In this document: one piece after another, positions 11,127 to 24,488 of the stretch
Layout: each line of letters begins with the position of its first letter
Numbering within the stretch: position 1 is the first letter of the stretch
Assembly (NCBI RefSeq): GCF_029962835.1
Contig: NC_080588.1
Span: 67,982,501 to 68,046,500, forward strand
Length of the DNA stretch: 64,000 nucleotides
Direction of reading: 5' to 3'
DNA from: Magnolia sinica
Taxonomy: Eukaryota > Streptophyta > Magnoliopsida > Magnoliales > Magnoliaceae
Program-made: the position numbers and the translations under genes
Notes under the pieces: generated by a model
What the model saw: only the letters and a program-made list of their open reading frames with translations
Database searches by the model: none
What the model was told of the DNA's origin: nothing

Positions 11127-12478
11127 CGGTAGTTACTTTCCCAGGCAATGGATAAGGTAGAACCGGGTCTATTGAATTATGATAAATCTCCAGTTCTACC
11201 ATCGACACCACAAGAAATAGGATGATCAGAACCGTAAAATAAGTTCATCTTAACATGAATATACTATTCTAAAAAAAGATACTGAAAAAGGATAGTTTTT
11301 CATGATTGAATCGTGTCCTTATATTGGACGTTGATGGACAGAATAGTTGTATGGTTGATATTCAAGAAAAGGTAAGAAAAAGGGTTGTTCTTTCTGAAGA
11401 GATTTTCAAATGACAGACGATTCGAGTCAGAGAAGACAATGTAGACAGTTCAGATCCACCGTCTTTCTTTCCACGTGTACGGCGTAAAGGGATTATCATA
11501 TTGTGAGGGCTCTGTTTTGTCATTTCCCGGTTTAGGTTCGGTTTTGGTTATGCTTTCCTCGGCCAACGGCAGGTTTTTCGCGGGAAATTTTGCATTACCG
11601 TTGAATCCAGGCATGAGAGATGCTCTGGATACACTGCGTTCGTAAATGGATGACAGGAGAAGATCTGGACCGTTGAATCAGTAGGCCCAATAGTGAATAC
11701 GCCATGGATTAAAAATCACATTGTTTGGACTATCTGAGCCCTTTAAAAGATAAAGTGCGGCTCACATTCATTAATAAAAAAATAATAATTATTTAGACGG
11801 TCAGGATAGTCCATTTTATATGGTAGGCAATCAATAGGTGCACATGTGTCTATCTGGCACCTATTGGCTACTATCCAAGCCGCGAAACAGGTGGGTCCGA
11901 CCATGTAGATGACCTGGCCCGAGATCATGTTGGTCCACTTAATCAGGTGGGTGGCATGTGTACTTTGAATGGTGACAGCCATCCATTTTTTTTCACATTG
12001 TTCTTCACATGATGAGTGCAACGGCCTGAGTTCGGGCCAAGCCATTTACACTGTAGGCCCTACTTATATGTTGAACGATTTTGGTGGGGCTAATGGGCCG
12101 GCCTAGTCAAAATTTTGATTTTGTCAAGGCTGAACCTAACCCATTTAGAGTCTCAGATGATATTAAGGCATTTTGAATTAATATATATGGCATGTATTAG
12201 CCCAATTAAACTGTTTAACATGTAGGAATTATGCTAGATAGGCTATTGTCCTAATATTATGATCATGATTTATGTTTTTATTCATCAATTAACACAGGCA
12301 TTTATTTAATTGTCCATGATTTAAGTTTCTATTCATCAATTAACAAAACACAGACATTTATTTAATTGGATTTGGACAAATGACAATATTTTAATCAGCC
12401 ATGCAATAAATATACATTAATTGGACAGTTAAAAATAAATTAACATTTTTTTAATAAAATTCTATCTGAATCTAATTC
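10991..12478. other. Upstream region of the pectinesterase gene
   Basis: The region from 10991 holds the 5' leader and promoter of the minus-strand pectinesterase. A (GA)n run lies about 97 bases before its ATG. I see no convincing TATA box. From about 11700 to 12478 the sequence is AT-rich and non-coding. Confidence 0.45.
11087..11124. repeat. (GA)n microsatellite in the pectinesterase leader or promoter
   Basis: An uninterrupted GA/CT dinucleotide run of about 38 bases lies just upstream of the pectinesterase start. On the gene's own strand it is a CT run. CT-rich tracts are common in plant 5' leaders and can bind GAGA-type factors; any role here is inference. Confidence 0.85.
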
Positions 12479-12912
12479 AGGACAGGTTGGAACTCTGGGG
12501 CGACCATGATGTATAGGTTTTATCCACCATATTTTTTGGCCACCATGACGCCAAAAAATGAGATAAATACAATGCTCAAGTAGACCACCCGTTGGGGATT
12601 AAAAGGTCATTGTTGAAAACTTCTTAGGAGTCATGGAGGTACCGTCTTAGATCAAGCTGATATTTGTGTTTCTCTTCATTAAATATATATGATCTTATGA
12701 AGAGGTTGGATGGCAAATAAACATCATGGTGGGCCTTAGGAAGGTTACAACAGTGCGCATCAAAACCACCATTGCTTACTGCAGCGTGATCCACTTGAGC
12801 ATGGATTTACCTCATTTTTGAGCTCATAATCTAAAATGGCATGGAAAAAAGGGTGAAAGATGCAGATAAAATTCATACATCATGATGGACTCTCAGAGTT
12901 GTAACCTGTCCT
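12479..12912. mobile_element. Hairpin MITE family A-like, copy in the duplicated block (first)
   Basis: The left end AGGACAGGTTGGAACTCT is mirrored by the right end (GAGTTGTAACCTGTCCT). The arms carry ACCATGATGTATAGG and CATACATCATGATGG. The interior includes the family-A body with its GTAGACCACCCGTTGGGGA segment. A related copy lies at 14929-15373, before the second foldback. Confidence 0.65.
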
Positions 12913-12950
12913 AAGATTGGGAAAGGCGGGTAGTACTTGCATCCAAAGAG

Positions 12951-14730
12951 GGGTTATTAATTAAAATGGCCCTCAATCATGACGAAATATAGGCGTTGAC
13001 ATTAGATTTGAATCCATATTTTTATAATCCCTTTGAGCACTATTTGGCTTTTTTAGGATGAAAATGTCATCTGTCAGTTGTTCCCTCGTACAGCGGAAGA
13101 TGAGAGGGCCTTTTGATAATAGCAGTGTGGGCCCTACTAAATCTATAATTAGAGCCACTCTTTGGCCAATCTGATCAATTCACTTTAATCGGCATAACCG
13201 TAAACCCATGGTAGGGTCATTTCGAAAAGAAAAAAAATGGAGTTATCTGTGGCCCACAATAATATTAATGTTGTAAGTTAATTTCGAACTATTTTTCTTT
13301 AGTGTGGTCCATCCATGATGAGTTTTTCCCTCAAATTTGAGCAAATGGCATGAAATTAAAACCCTTTCATGTGAATGACTTGGATTGTTACAAGACGATC
13401 TAGTGGACCCCATACAAGATGTGTGATTGGTTTAATATGTGCATCCCTTGCACAAGAAGGCCATTTAGCCTCTTTCTTTTTCTTTCTTCAGTTTTTTCAT
13501 GGGAGGAGATCATTTTGGTTGTTAGAACCATTGTCACCTCTGTGGTACCCACTCCGGCAAGCTTCCACGTCATTCCCTCCATTCTAACCAAGTTTCTAAT
13601 TTTATTTTATTTTTGAAGATTTTTTATGACTCTCCAATATATAAGGTATGATCACCAAAGGTTAGTTTATGTTAGGATCATAATAGTGGCTTTTATATTT
13701 TTTTATGGGTATTAATGGTAGGAGTTTGTGAAAGAGAATATGTTGTAGTTCCCTTTATAATTATTTTTTAATGGGTATAAATGGTGGGAGTTTGTGAAGG
13801 GGATGAATTTTATAATGGAAGAATGTTGTAATGGATGAATGTGATTAATATTAAAATGGATGGATATTGTAATTGATGAATGTTATAGTGAAAAAACGTT
13901 GAAATGGATGAATGGTCATAACTGTCATAACAAGGGAGTAATGATCGTTTTCGTCAGATCGACAATTCATTGTGTGTATCAACGATTCACAATCATTAAT
14001 GAACTTTTGACCTACTTTTGAGCAATCAAGTGGTGTCCAAATGAGATGATTTCAAAGTCATTTGAAGTTCATTAAATTATCTTTCTAACGAGTATAAGAT
14101 TACCCAAATTGGACATATACGGAGGGATTTGTGACCATTTTTGTCAGATCAATAATCCACAAAGCGTATCAGCAATCCATAATGAGTATCGATAATTCAC
14201 AGTGAATATCAGCGATCCTCATTGAATATCAGTGATCCACAATGAATATCCGACAATCCACAGTTAATATCAGTGATCCTCACTGAATATCGGCTATCCT
14301 CACTAAATATCGGTGATCCATAGTGAATATCGGCGATCCATAGTTAATATCAGCATCATCACTGAATATTAACGATCCACAATGATTATTACAGATCCAT
14401 ATTGAATATCGATGATCCATCATACAATATTCTTTAATTTTAATATTTATCTATTACAACATTCTTCCATTTGACATTCATCCATTATAACATTCTTTCA
14501 TTTCAAAAATTCATCAATTACAACATTTTTCCACTATAAAATTTATCCCTTTCACAAACTCATATCATTCATACCCAACAAAAAATAAAATAAAAATAAA
14601 AAAATAATTATAAAGTTAACCACCATACCCTCCTCCCTCTCACAAACTCCTACCATTGATACATATAAAAATAACAATACACAAAAGTCACTTTATCCTA
14701 ACCTAAACATAAATTTGGCGATCATAACTT
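12951..14730. mobile_element. Long foldback element, copy 1 (right arm incomplete)
   Basis: It starts with GGGTTATTAATT, like copy 2 at 15401. The left-arm part at about 13640-13800 is repeated in inverted form at 14530-14730. The outer right arm is missing. The core (about 14145-14430) is an array of roughly 20-bp units of the type GATCCACAATGAATATCGGC, each slightly different. No transposase is visible, and the superfamily is unassigned. Confidence 0.6.
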
Positions 14731-14928
14731 CTGCATGAAGGAGTGTAGTCGGAAAATGGATGGAGAGTATGAATATACAACAAATTCATTAACATGATCC
14801 CGCATGGTAAGGATAACACCCACTCCCCCGTGGAAATACCTTGAGTCTGAATTACCTCTTGGAGATCCATGTAACACCCTAACCTAATGGGATGTGGTTT
14901 GGATACTACCCCCGCCTGTCCCGAGCTC

Positions 14929-15373
14929 AGGACAAGTCGGGCCTCTGAGGGGCCACCATGATGTATAGTTTTATATGCACCATCCATTCATTTTTCCATA
15001 TCATTTTAGGGTACAGTTCAAAAAAAAAAGAGATATAAATACAATGTTCAAGTGGACCACACATTGGGGATTAAAAGGTCATTGTTAAAAACTTCTTAGG
15101 GACCATGTAAGTATTGGATCGAGCTGATTTTTTCCCTTTATCTAGGTATATGTGATCTTATGAAAATGTTGAATGACAAATAAACATTCTGGTGGGGCCC
15201 TATGAAGGTTTCAACAGTGGGCATCAAAAGCATCATTGCTTCCTGTGGTGTGGTCACTTGAGCCTTGGATATGCCTCATTTTTGGGCTCATAATCTAAAA
15301 TGGTATGGAAAAATGAATGGGGAGGTGTGGATAAAATCCACACATCATGGTGGACCCTCATAGTTGTAACCCA
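14929..15373. mobile_element. Hairpin MITE family A-like, copy in the duplicated block (second)
   Basis: This matches 12479-12912 along its length, from AGGACAAGTCGGGCCTCTG through CCACCATGATGTATAG to GTTGTAACCCAGCG. As in the first copy, it is followed within 40 bases by GGGTTATTAATT, the start of the long foldback. The shared order suggests that a unit of MITE plus foldback was duplicated. Confidence 0.6.
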
Positions 15374-15400
15374 GCGTAGTACCCATCTGCATTAGGAGAA

Positions 15401-17648
15401 GGGTTATTAATTGAAATGGCCCTTAATTACGACGTAATATAGGTGCTAACATCAAAATTTGAATGTATATTCTTTTTAGCCCTATGGGCACTATTTAGCT
15501 TTTTTTATGACGAAAATACCCATCTACCAACTATCCCCTCAACAGAAGTTGAGAGGGCCTTTGAAAATGGGGATGTGGCCCCCATTAAATTTATGATTGG
15601 GGTCACCCCTCAGCTGATCTAATTCGTTTATTTTAATCAGATAACTGTGAACCCATAATATGATCATTTCAATCTTTTTTTGGAGTTGTCATTGGTCCAC
15701 AACAACATTAACGCCATGAGTTAATTCTAAACTATTTCCTTTGGTTTGGTCCATTCGTAATGAGTTTTGTCCTTAAACTTAGGCAAATGGCATGAAATTA
15801 AAACAATTTTTATGTGAATGACTTGGATCTACTACAAGATGATCTAATGGGCCCTATACAAGATGTGGAATGTGCTCAATAGGTGGGTCCCTTGCACAAG
15901 AAAACTATTCAACATTTTCTTTTTCTTTCTTCTTCATTTTTTTCACGCGAGGAGGGGGCGAGGGGATCATTTTGGCTTTTAGGACCGTTGCTACCTCCAT
16001 TGCACCCACTTTGGTGAGCTTTCAACGTCATTCCTTCAATTATGATGAGCTTTTGAATGTTTTTTTTTTTCAAAAAAAAAAAGAGTTTCAGCCACACTCC
16101 AATGTATAATTTATGATTGTCAAAGGTCGGTTTATGTTAGGATAATAGTAGTTTTTAGGTGTTTTTTTATGGGTATCAATTGTGAGAGTTTGTGAAAGGG
16201 AGGGTGTGATGGTTTCCTTTATAATTTTTTTTTTTTTTTGTTTTTTTATAGGTATAAATAGTGAGAGTTGATAAAATGGATGAATTTTATAATGGAAGAA
16301 TATATGTTGTATGTAATTAATGAAGGTTACCGTGGAAGAACATTGAAATGGATGGACAATCATAACTGTTATAACAAGGGAGTTATAACTGTTTTCATCA
16401 GATTAACAATCCATAGTGCATATCGACGATCCACAATTCTTGATGAATTTTGGACCCACTTTTAGGCAATCAAATGGTATCAAAATGAGATAATTCCAAA
16501 GCCATTTGAAGTTCATTAAATCATCTTTCCAATAAGTATAAGATTACCTAAATTAGACATATATCGACGAAGTTATGACTATTTTTCTTGAATCGGTGAT
16601 CCACAAAGCATATCAGCAATCCACAATGCATATTGACGATTCACAATGAATATCGGTGATCCATATTTAATATTGGCGAGCCTCACTGAATATCGGTGAT
16701 CATCATTAAATATCGGCGATCGATAGTTAATATCGAAAATCCTCATTGAATTTCGGCGATTCGCGGTGAATATCGGTGATCCATAGTGAATATCACATTC
16801 CACATTTAATATTGGCAATCCTCATTGAATACTGATGATCCACAATAATTATTAGTGATCTATAGTAAATATCGTCAATCCATCATACAATATTCATTCA
16901 TTACAATATTCTTCCATATCAACATTCATCCATTCGACATTCATCATACTAATTCATTACAATATTCTTCAATTTCAAAATTCACCTATTACAACATTCT
17001 TGCATTATAAAATGATCATTTTCACAAACTTGCATCATTTATACTTAATAATAATAATAAACTTATAAAGTTAACCAGGTCCTAACGGCCAAAACGGTTC
17101 CCTTTAATGAAAAAACAAATAAGAAAGAGAAAGAAAATACTAAATAGCCTTCACGTGCAAGGGACTTATATATTGAACCCATCCCACATCTTGTGTGGGG
17201 CTAATTGGATCATCCTATAGTATATATAAGCCGTACACATGAAATAGTTTTTTATTTCAAACTATCTACCCAAGTTTAAGCACAAAACTCATCATGGATG
17301 GTCATGGACCACATCGGAGGAAACGGTTTTGAATTAACTACAAAATTAATGCAATTGTAGTCCACAAGTAGCTTTATATAATTTTTTTTTGAAATGGACT
17401 CAATTATGAGTCCATGATTGACCGATTAAAATAAACAGATCAGATCGGGCGATAGGGTGCCCCAATTATTGATTTAATTGGGCCCACACCTCATTCTTAA
17501 AAGACCCCCTTAACTTCTACGAAAAGATAGGCATTTTAGTCTGAAAAAGGCCAAAAAGTGCCCAAAAGGCTAAAAAAGATAATGCCTGAAATTCCAACGA
17601 CAACACATATATTGTGTCATAAGTTAGGATTATTTGAATTAATAACCA
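15401..17648. mobile_element. Long foldback element, copy 2 (both arms present)
   Basis: GGGTTATTAATT at the left end is mirrored by AATTAATAACC near 17638-17648. The arms of about 600-700 bp can be followed by eye through the GCACTATTTAGCTTTTTT, TTTATTTTAATC and CACAAACT segments. The core at about 16590-16890 is the same type of roughly 20-bp array as in copy 1 (GATCCATAGTGAATATC-like units). There is no open reading frame of note and no clear target-site duplication. Confidence 0.65.
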
Positions 17649-17692
17649 TCAGAGACCCAACCTCACCTAAGACACCTAAGACAGTGCATCCC

Positions 17693-18012
17693 TGTCGTGG
17701 GGCCCACCTTGATGTATGTATTATATATTCACACTAATTTTTCTATATTATTTTAAGGCATTATTCCAAAAAATGAAGTAGATCTAATTATCAGTTGGAC
17801 CATACCATAAGAAACAATGGTGATTCACCGTCCTATCATTAAAAACTTCAAAGGCTCACCTTAGTAATTTATTTACAATCCAATCTCATGACAAGGTCAC
17901 TCAAGCCTAGATTTCAGGGAAAAACAATGTCAACCTGATCCAAAACTTTTGTGGCCTATTAATGGTCAATCATCATTGTTTCTTATGGTATAGTCCAGCT
18001 GATAATTATACG
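17693..18012. mobile_element. Hairpin MITE family A, left part, interrupted by the copia element
   Basis: The left arm starts near TCGTGGGGCCCACCTTGATG. The body runs through ATTCCAAAAAATGAAGTAGA and the start of the right arm (GTCCAGCTGATAATTA). The matching end (ACTTCATTTTTTGGAATAAT) reappears only at 24496, beyond the copia element, so this MITE was in place before the retrotransposon arrived. Confidence 0.75.
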
Positions 18013-18948
18013 TGTTGTATTTTATTTTAAAATAGCATTAAAATTTGAATTTTCAAATTTTCGGTAATTTCCCTCCAATTTTGAAAAGTTGTAGTACTTT
18101 TGTGTTGTGGGTTGTCCCACATCGGATTTGAAAAGGTAAATTATCTTGTATATAAGATAGTCTTTTTGCCTAGGGCTTGAGCCCCTTTCAGGGGGCATGT
18201 GAATTTGGTCCTGTGGGAGGCTATGCCAATAGCTCTAATCTATGCCATTGACCACACGAGCGCGCGCGCGCCGAGCCGAGCCGAGCCGAGTCCGAGTCCA
18301 AGTCCGTGTCCGTGTCCGTGTGCGCGTGCGCGTGCGTGACGCGACGGGACGGGCTGGGCTGGGCGTGGGCACGGGTGCGGTGTGTGTACTCGCGTGGGTG
18401 TGTGTATAGGTACTCGCAGGACTGTATGTGCGGGAGTGTATTCGCATTTGCACTTTTTCATTTTAAACCAGAGAGATGCGTCCCTTCCAGTTGGTCGCAC
18501 CTGTTGGGTTTAAACCCAACGGACCTAACCTTTTATGAAGGGTGCTTATGCACCACTTCGGAGTCTATATAAAGACAACCGATTCCAGTTTCATATATAC
18601 GAAAAATTCATCTCTTATAAAACGCTCTCTGATATTCGGTTTTAAGCATTTTCTACTGAGTTCATTGCTGAGTCAACTCAGCACTTTCGGATTAAACTGC
18701 AAGTGGTTCGAGCCCGTGTACAGTGAGTGCACCGCTGGGACTGGGTCATAGTCATTGTATCCTGGAGGTCGATTGCTCTGGAAACCTGTTGCACTTGGGA
18801 CGCTGTCCAAGGGGAGCAAATTCGATTTCAAGCCGAGTGACTCAGTCACGCCTCGACTCATTCAATAGTTCTTCTTTCTCAAAATTTATTTTCCTTTTTT
18901 GGTTCTCGATTTTTAATAGTCTATTTAATTCAACTAAATATTCCAACA
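18013..18948 (+). repeat. 5' LTR of the copia element
   Basis: This is 936 bases from TGTTGTATTTT to ATTCCAACA. It contains a TCCCACATCGG motif common in plant LTRs, a GC-rich hexamer array at about 18262-18360 (CCGAGC, CCGAGT, CCGTGT units) and a likely TATA box TATATAAAG at 18566-18574. Confidence 0.92.
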
Positions 18949-21900
18949 ATCTTGAAATCAAAATTGTTGAATTACATAGACTATGACTACAGTAACAGTA
19001 AATGCTTCTGCTGAGTTAGCCAAAATCGAACCGTTCGCTGGACAATCATTTAAACGGTGGAAACAGAAACTGATGTTCGCTCTGACCACCCTGAAAGTTT
19101 CATACATTTTATCTGAATCATTTACTATAGATCCAGCAAATCAAACTGAAGTAACAGATGAAAATAATTGTAAAAATTATATTCTAAACTCTTTATCCAA
19201 CGAACTATATGATGTGTATGCTTCTTACGTGTCTGCTAAAGACATATGGACTGCTTTGGAAAAGAAATATATATTAGAAGATGCAGGCGCTAAGAAACAT
19301 GCAATTGCTAATTTCCTTCATTATGAAATGACAGACGATATACCTGTCACAAATCAGATTCATAATTTTCAAAGTCTAGTTCATGAACTATCGACAGAAG
19401 GAATTAAGTTGGATGAAGTGTTTCTGTCAGGATCACTAATAGAAAAGTTACCGCCTTCCTGAAAAGAATATAAGAATAGAATGAAACATAAAAAGAACGG
19501 TGTTTCTTTGGAAACCACTATCGTACACATACGAATAAAGGAGGCCAATAGAATTAGGGACCAAAAAGAAAATAAAAATGAGATATATTCAAAGGCGAAT
19601 CTTGTGGAATCAAGTCGGGCAAATAATAAGAAAAATGGCAACTGTCATAACTGTGGCAAACCTGGACATTATGCAAATAAATGTAGGCTCAAAAAGAAGA
19701 ATGCAAACAATCAATTCAAGAAAAAGGGAAACTGCTATAACTGTGGAAAGCCTGGGCATCATGTCAAAACCTGCAGGCTTAAGAAAAACAAAGATAAGCC
19801 GTAAGCTAATCTTACAGAAACATGCAATAAGTCTGACATGATAGTAGCTGTGGTGTCAGAAGTCTTCCTTGTAAACAACTTGGAGTGGGTACTAGACACT
19901 GGTGCAACTAGGCACGTGTGCAAGGATCATAGCATGTTTACCTCCTACCAAGTATCAGGAGATGATGAACAGGTGTTCATGGGTAATGCTAGAACGGGAA
20001 AGGGAAAGTACTTCTGAAGCTCACTTCTGGAAAGACTCTAATGTTGAATGATGTCCTACATGTGCCCGACATTAGAAGAAACTTGGTCTCCGGTTCACTC
20101 CTCAATAAGGTTGGTGTTAAGTTAGTATTTGATTCAGATAAGCTTGTGATGACTAAGAATGAAACTTTTGTTGGTAAGGGGTACTGTAGCGATGGTTTAT
20201 TCATTATAAATGTATCCAATGATAATAATATGAAGACATTCAGTTCTGTTTATATCGTTGAACCTTTTTATCTATGGCATAGTAGATTAGGTCATGTGAA
20301 TATAGCATCTTTGAAGAAAATGAAAAGATTAAGTTTATTACCTAATATATCTAATGAAGAATTTGACAAATGTGAAACATGTGTCGAATCAAAATTCATT
20401 AGAAAATCCTTTAAATAAATAGAAAGATCATCTGTTCTATTAGAGTTAATACACAGTGATTTAGGTGATTTTAGAAATCACATGTCTAGAGGTGAAAAAA
20501 GATATTACATAACTTTTGTAGATGATTACTCTAGGTTCACTAGAGTCTATCTGTTAAGGAACAAAGATGAAACTTTAGATGCTTTTTCTAAATATAAAAT
20601 TGAAGTTGAAAATCAGTTAAATATAAAAATTAAAAGACTTAGAACAGATAGAGGAGGTGAATATGAATATTTTCAATTTAGAGAATTCTATGAAAAGAAT
20701 GGAATAGTTCACGAAACTACAGCTCCTTATACACCAGAACAAAATGGAATAGCAGAACGTAAAAATAGAACTCTAAAAGAGATGATGAATGCTATGTTAA
20801 ATAGTTCAGGCTTACCCTCAAATATGTGGGGAGAAGCAATTCTATCTGCTTGTTATATTCTAAATAGGATTCCTTCTAAATCTTCTTAACAAACACCATA
20901 TGAACTATGGAAGAATTATGTTCCTAGTTACAAATATATTAAAGTGTGGGGGTGTCTTACTAAAGTAGGATTACCTGAAACTAAGAAAAGAAAGTTAGGT
21001 CCTAAAACGACCGACTGTGTATTTATAGGTTACGCACAAAATAGTGCGGCCTATAGGTTTCTAGTTTTAAAAACTAAGGATAAATTCTAGATCCTAATAC
21101 AATTATAGAAGCTAGGGATGCAGAGTTCTTTGATAACGTATTCCCTATAAAATCTAAATCTATAGGAATAGAGGAAGTCAATAAATCAGATATTGCATCT
21201 ACTAGTAAAAATGCATACGAGAAAGTAGTATAAGAAATACAACCAAGAAAAAGTACTAGGGTTATAAGAGAAACTAACCTAGGAGATGGTTTTTTCACTT
21301 TCTTAGTAGAAGATGTTCCTACAACCTATATAAAAGCAATTAACTCTCCAGATGCAACCTTTTGGAAGGAAGCAATAAATGATGAGTTAGAATTTATTAT
21401 ATCTAATAACACTTGGAAAATTGTAGACCTACCACCTAGAAATAAACCAATAGGTTGTAAATGGGTGTTTAGAAAGAAACTAAAACCAGATGGGACTATT
21501 GATAAGTTTAAGGGTAGGTTGGTAGCGAAAGGCTTTAAACAAAAAGAAGGAATAGATTACTTTGATACATACTCTCCTGTAACTAGAATTACAACTATCA
21601 GGGTCTTAATAGCGATAGCTTCCATATATAAACTAGAATTACAACTATCAGGGTCTTAATAGCGATAGCTTCCATATATAAACTGGTGGTACACCAGATA
21701 AACGTTAAGACAGCTTTCCTAAATGGAGACTTAGAAGAAGAAATATATATGGAACAATCTGAGGGTTATAAGATATCAGGAAAAGAAAATAAAGTATGTA
21801 GACTAATTAAATCATTATATCGTTTAAAACATGCTCCTAAACAATGGCATGAAAATTTTGATGATGTTTTAAAATCAAATGGTTATCATATAAATGATGT

Positions 21901-23448
21901 AGATAGATGTGTATATAGTAAAATTTCTGAAAATGATTATGTTATTATATGCCTTTATGTTGATGACATGCTTATTTTTGGAACTAATATTAAATTAGTT
22001 AATACAACTAAGAAATTCTTGTCATCTAAGTTTGACATGAAAGACTTAGGAGAGGCTAGTGTAATCTTGGGTATTAAAGTAACTAGAAAAAATTGTGTTA
22101 TTATATTATCTCAATCTCATTACATTGAGAAGATATTGAGAAAGTTTAACCATTTTGACTTTTTACCTGTCAGTACTCCTTATGATTATAGTGTGACTCT
22201 CATGAAGAATACAGAAAATAGTGTGTCTCAATTGGAGTATTCCAGAATAATTGGTAGCCTTATGTATCTAACAAACTGCACTAGACCAGACATTGCTTTT
22301 GCAGTAGGAAGGCTAAGTAAATATACACATAACCCTGGAAAAGAATATTGGAATGCTTTGTCTAAGATTTTGAGATACCTAAAAGGCAGTATAGCCTATG
22401 GTTTACATTATAATGGTTTTCCTGCTGTATTATAAGGATACAGTGATGCTAACTGGATTAGTGATTCAGATGAGACAAAATCCACGAGTGGATATGTCTT
22501 CACTTTAGGTGGAGCAGTCTCTTGGAAGTTTACCAAGCAGACATGTATCGCTCGGTCTACTATGGAATCCGAGTTTATTGCCTTAGAAAAGGCTGGAACA
22601 GAAGCCGAGTGACTTAGAAATCTCTTAGCTGATATACCATTCTGGCCAAAGCCTATATCGGCCGTATCTATTCATTGTGACTGTCAAGCAGCTATAGCGA
22701 AAGCAAAGAGTAAAATATATAATGGAAAGAGCAGACATATTAGACTCAGACACAACATAGTGAAACATATGTTGCGTGATGGAGTCATATCTATTGACTT
22801 TGTGAAGTCAGAAAAGAATCTAGCAGATCCTCTGACTAAAGGACTATCTAAAAGGTTAGTCAATGATACATCAAAGGGAATGGGGCTGAGCCTAATATAT
22901 AAGCTGTCAGTGTCGGCAACCCAACCTATACAAGTGGAGATCCCATGAGATAGGTTCAACAGGAAAACAACGAGACACGAGGTACACGATTACACTGAGT
23001 TGTATGAGCCCCTTTTATGGTGTATAGTGCGAGCAGCAACGTAGAAGGATGAGTTGTTAGAACTCTTAATGAATCTATAACCATATATTTGGTGGTGTAT
23101 ACAGTTGCTGCATACACTTGATGGAATTCACCTATATGGGTGTGGAAGTGGAGGCTGCTTCATATGAGAATCTAGGCGAATTCTCTAGAGCACCCATGAA
23201 ATCCAGGTAATGGTTTATGACCGAAACGCACCGAACCGCAGAATCACTTGCAGAGGAAGAGTTGTGTGAGTGGCATGTACTTGCGATTTACATTAAAAGG
23301 ATTCAGGTTCAAGACTATGGTGTCACCTGATTCCTGTAGACCTGTCTTGCTTACTCTAATGTCGGTTCAAGTCTATGGTAACACCGGCACCATTGCACAA
23401 CTATTACGCTTTAATCCGAAAGGGTTTATTTAAAAACATGTGGGGGAT

Positions 23449-24488
23449 TGTTGTATTTTGTTTTAAAATAGCATTAAAATTTAAATTTTCAAATTTTCGG
23501 TAATTTCCCTCCAATTTTGAAAAGTTGTAGTACTTTTGTGTTGTGGGTTATCCCACATCGAATTTGAAAAGGTAAACTATCTTGTATATAAGATAGTCTT
23601 TTTGCCTAGGGCTTGAGCCCCTTTCAGGGGGCATGTGAATTTGGTCCTGGGGGGGCTATGCCAATAGCTCTAATCTATGCCATTGACCACACACGAGCAC
23701 GCGCGCCGAGCCGAGCCGAGCCGAGCCGTACCGTGCCGTGCCGAGTCGAACCGTGCCGTGCCGTGCCGAGCCGAGCCGAACCGAGCCGAGTCCGAGTCCG
23801 AGTCCGAGTCCGAGTCCGAGTCCGTGTCCGTGTCCGTGTCCGTGTGCGCGTGCGCTTGCGCGACGCGACGGGACGGGACGGGCTGGGCTGGGCTGGGCCT
23901 GGGCGCAGGTGCGGGTGCGGTGTGTGTACTCGCGTGGGTGTGTGTATGGGTACTCGCAGGACTGTATGTGCGGGAGTGTACTCGCATTTGCGCTTTTTCG
24001 TTTTAAACCAGAGAGATGCGTCCCTTCCGGTTGGTCGCACCTGTTGGGTTTAAACCCAACGGACCTAACCTTTTATAAAGGGTGCTTATGCACCACTTCG
24101 GAGTCTATATAAAGACAACCGATTCCAGTTTCATATATACGAAAAATTCATCTCTTATAAAACGCTCTCTGATATTCGGTTTTAAGCATTTTCTACTGAG
24201 TTCATTGCTGAGTCAACTCAGCACTTTCGGATTAAACTGCAAGTGGTTCGAGCCCGTGTACAGTGAGTGCACCGCTGGGACCGGGTCATAGTCGTTGTAT
24301 CCTGGAGGTCGATTGCTCTGAAAACCTGTTGCACTTGGGACGCTGTCCAAGGGGAGTAAATTCGATTTCAAGCCGAGTGACTCAGTCACGCCTCGTCTCA
24401 TTCAATAAGTTCTTCTTTCTCATTTTTATTTTCCTTTTTTGGTTCTCGATTTTTAATAGTCTATTTAATTCAACTAAATATTCCAACA
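23449..24488 (+). repeat. 3' LTR of the copia element
   Basis: This is 1040 bases, about 104 longer than the 5' LTR. Most of the extra length is in the hexamer array at about 23705-23905, which here has extra CCGTGC and CCGAGT units. Outside the array I count roughly 15-20 differences by eye over about 850 alignable bases. Confidence 0.92.

Larger units (their letters stand above)
18013..24488 (+). mobile_element. Ty1/copia LTR retrotransposon (fossil), 6.5 kb
   Basis: LTRs at 18013-18948 and 23449-24488 begin TGTTG and end CAACA. They are flanked by ATACG (18008-18012) and GTACG (24489-24493), a 5-bp target duplication with one mismatch. A purine tract ATGTGGGGGAT precedes the 3' LTR; no canonical initiator-tRNA primer site is evident after the 5' LTR. 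Parts in order: gag from 18983 with two CCHC zinc knuckles (19640-19790), protease with LDTGA near 19890, GAG-pre-integrase (20245-20420), integrase core (20480-20890), reverse transcriptase with YVDD (21345-22430) and RNase H (22440-22900). This order (integrase before RT) marks copia. The gag resembles the Tork/Tnt1 side of the superfamily, tentatively. The interior is broken, with roughly half a dozen interruptions. The LTRs are nearly alike outside one repeat array, so the insertion looks fairly recent. Confidence 0.93.

Noticed and set aside
14145-14430. Array of short repeats that could look like a CRISPR
   Set aside because: Units are irregular with no unique spacers of fixed length, lie in the core of a foldback element, and the genome is a plant nucleus.
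23613-24112. Several long Arg-, Ser- or Pro-rich frames on both strands
   Set aside because: They arise from the GC-rich hexamer array in the copia LTR, which is open in many frames by composition.
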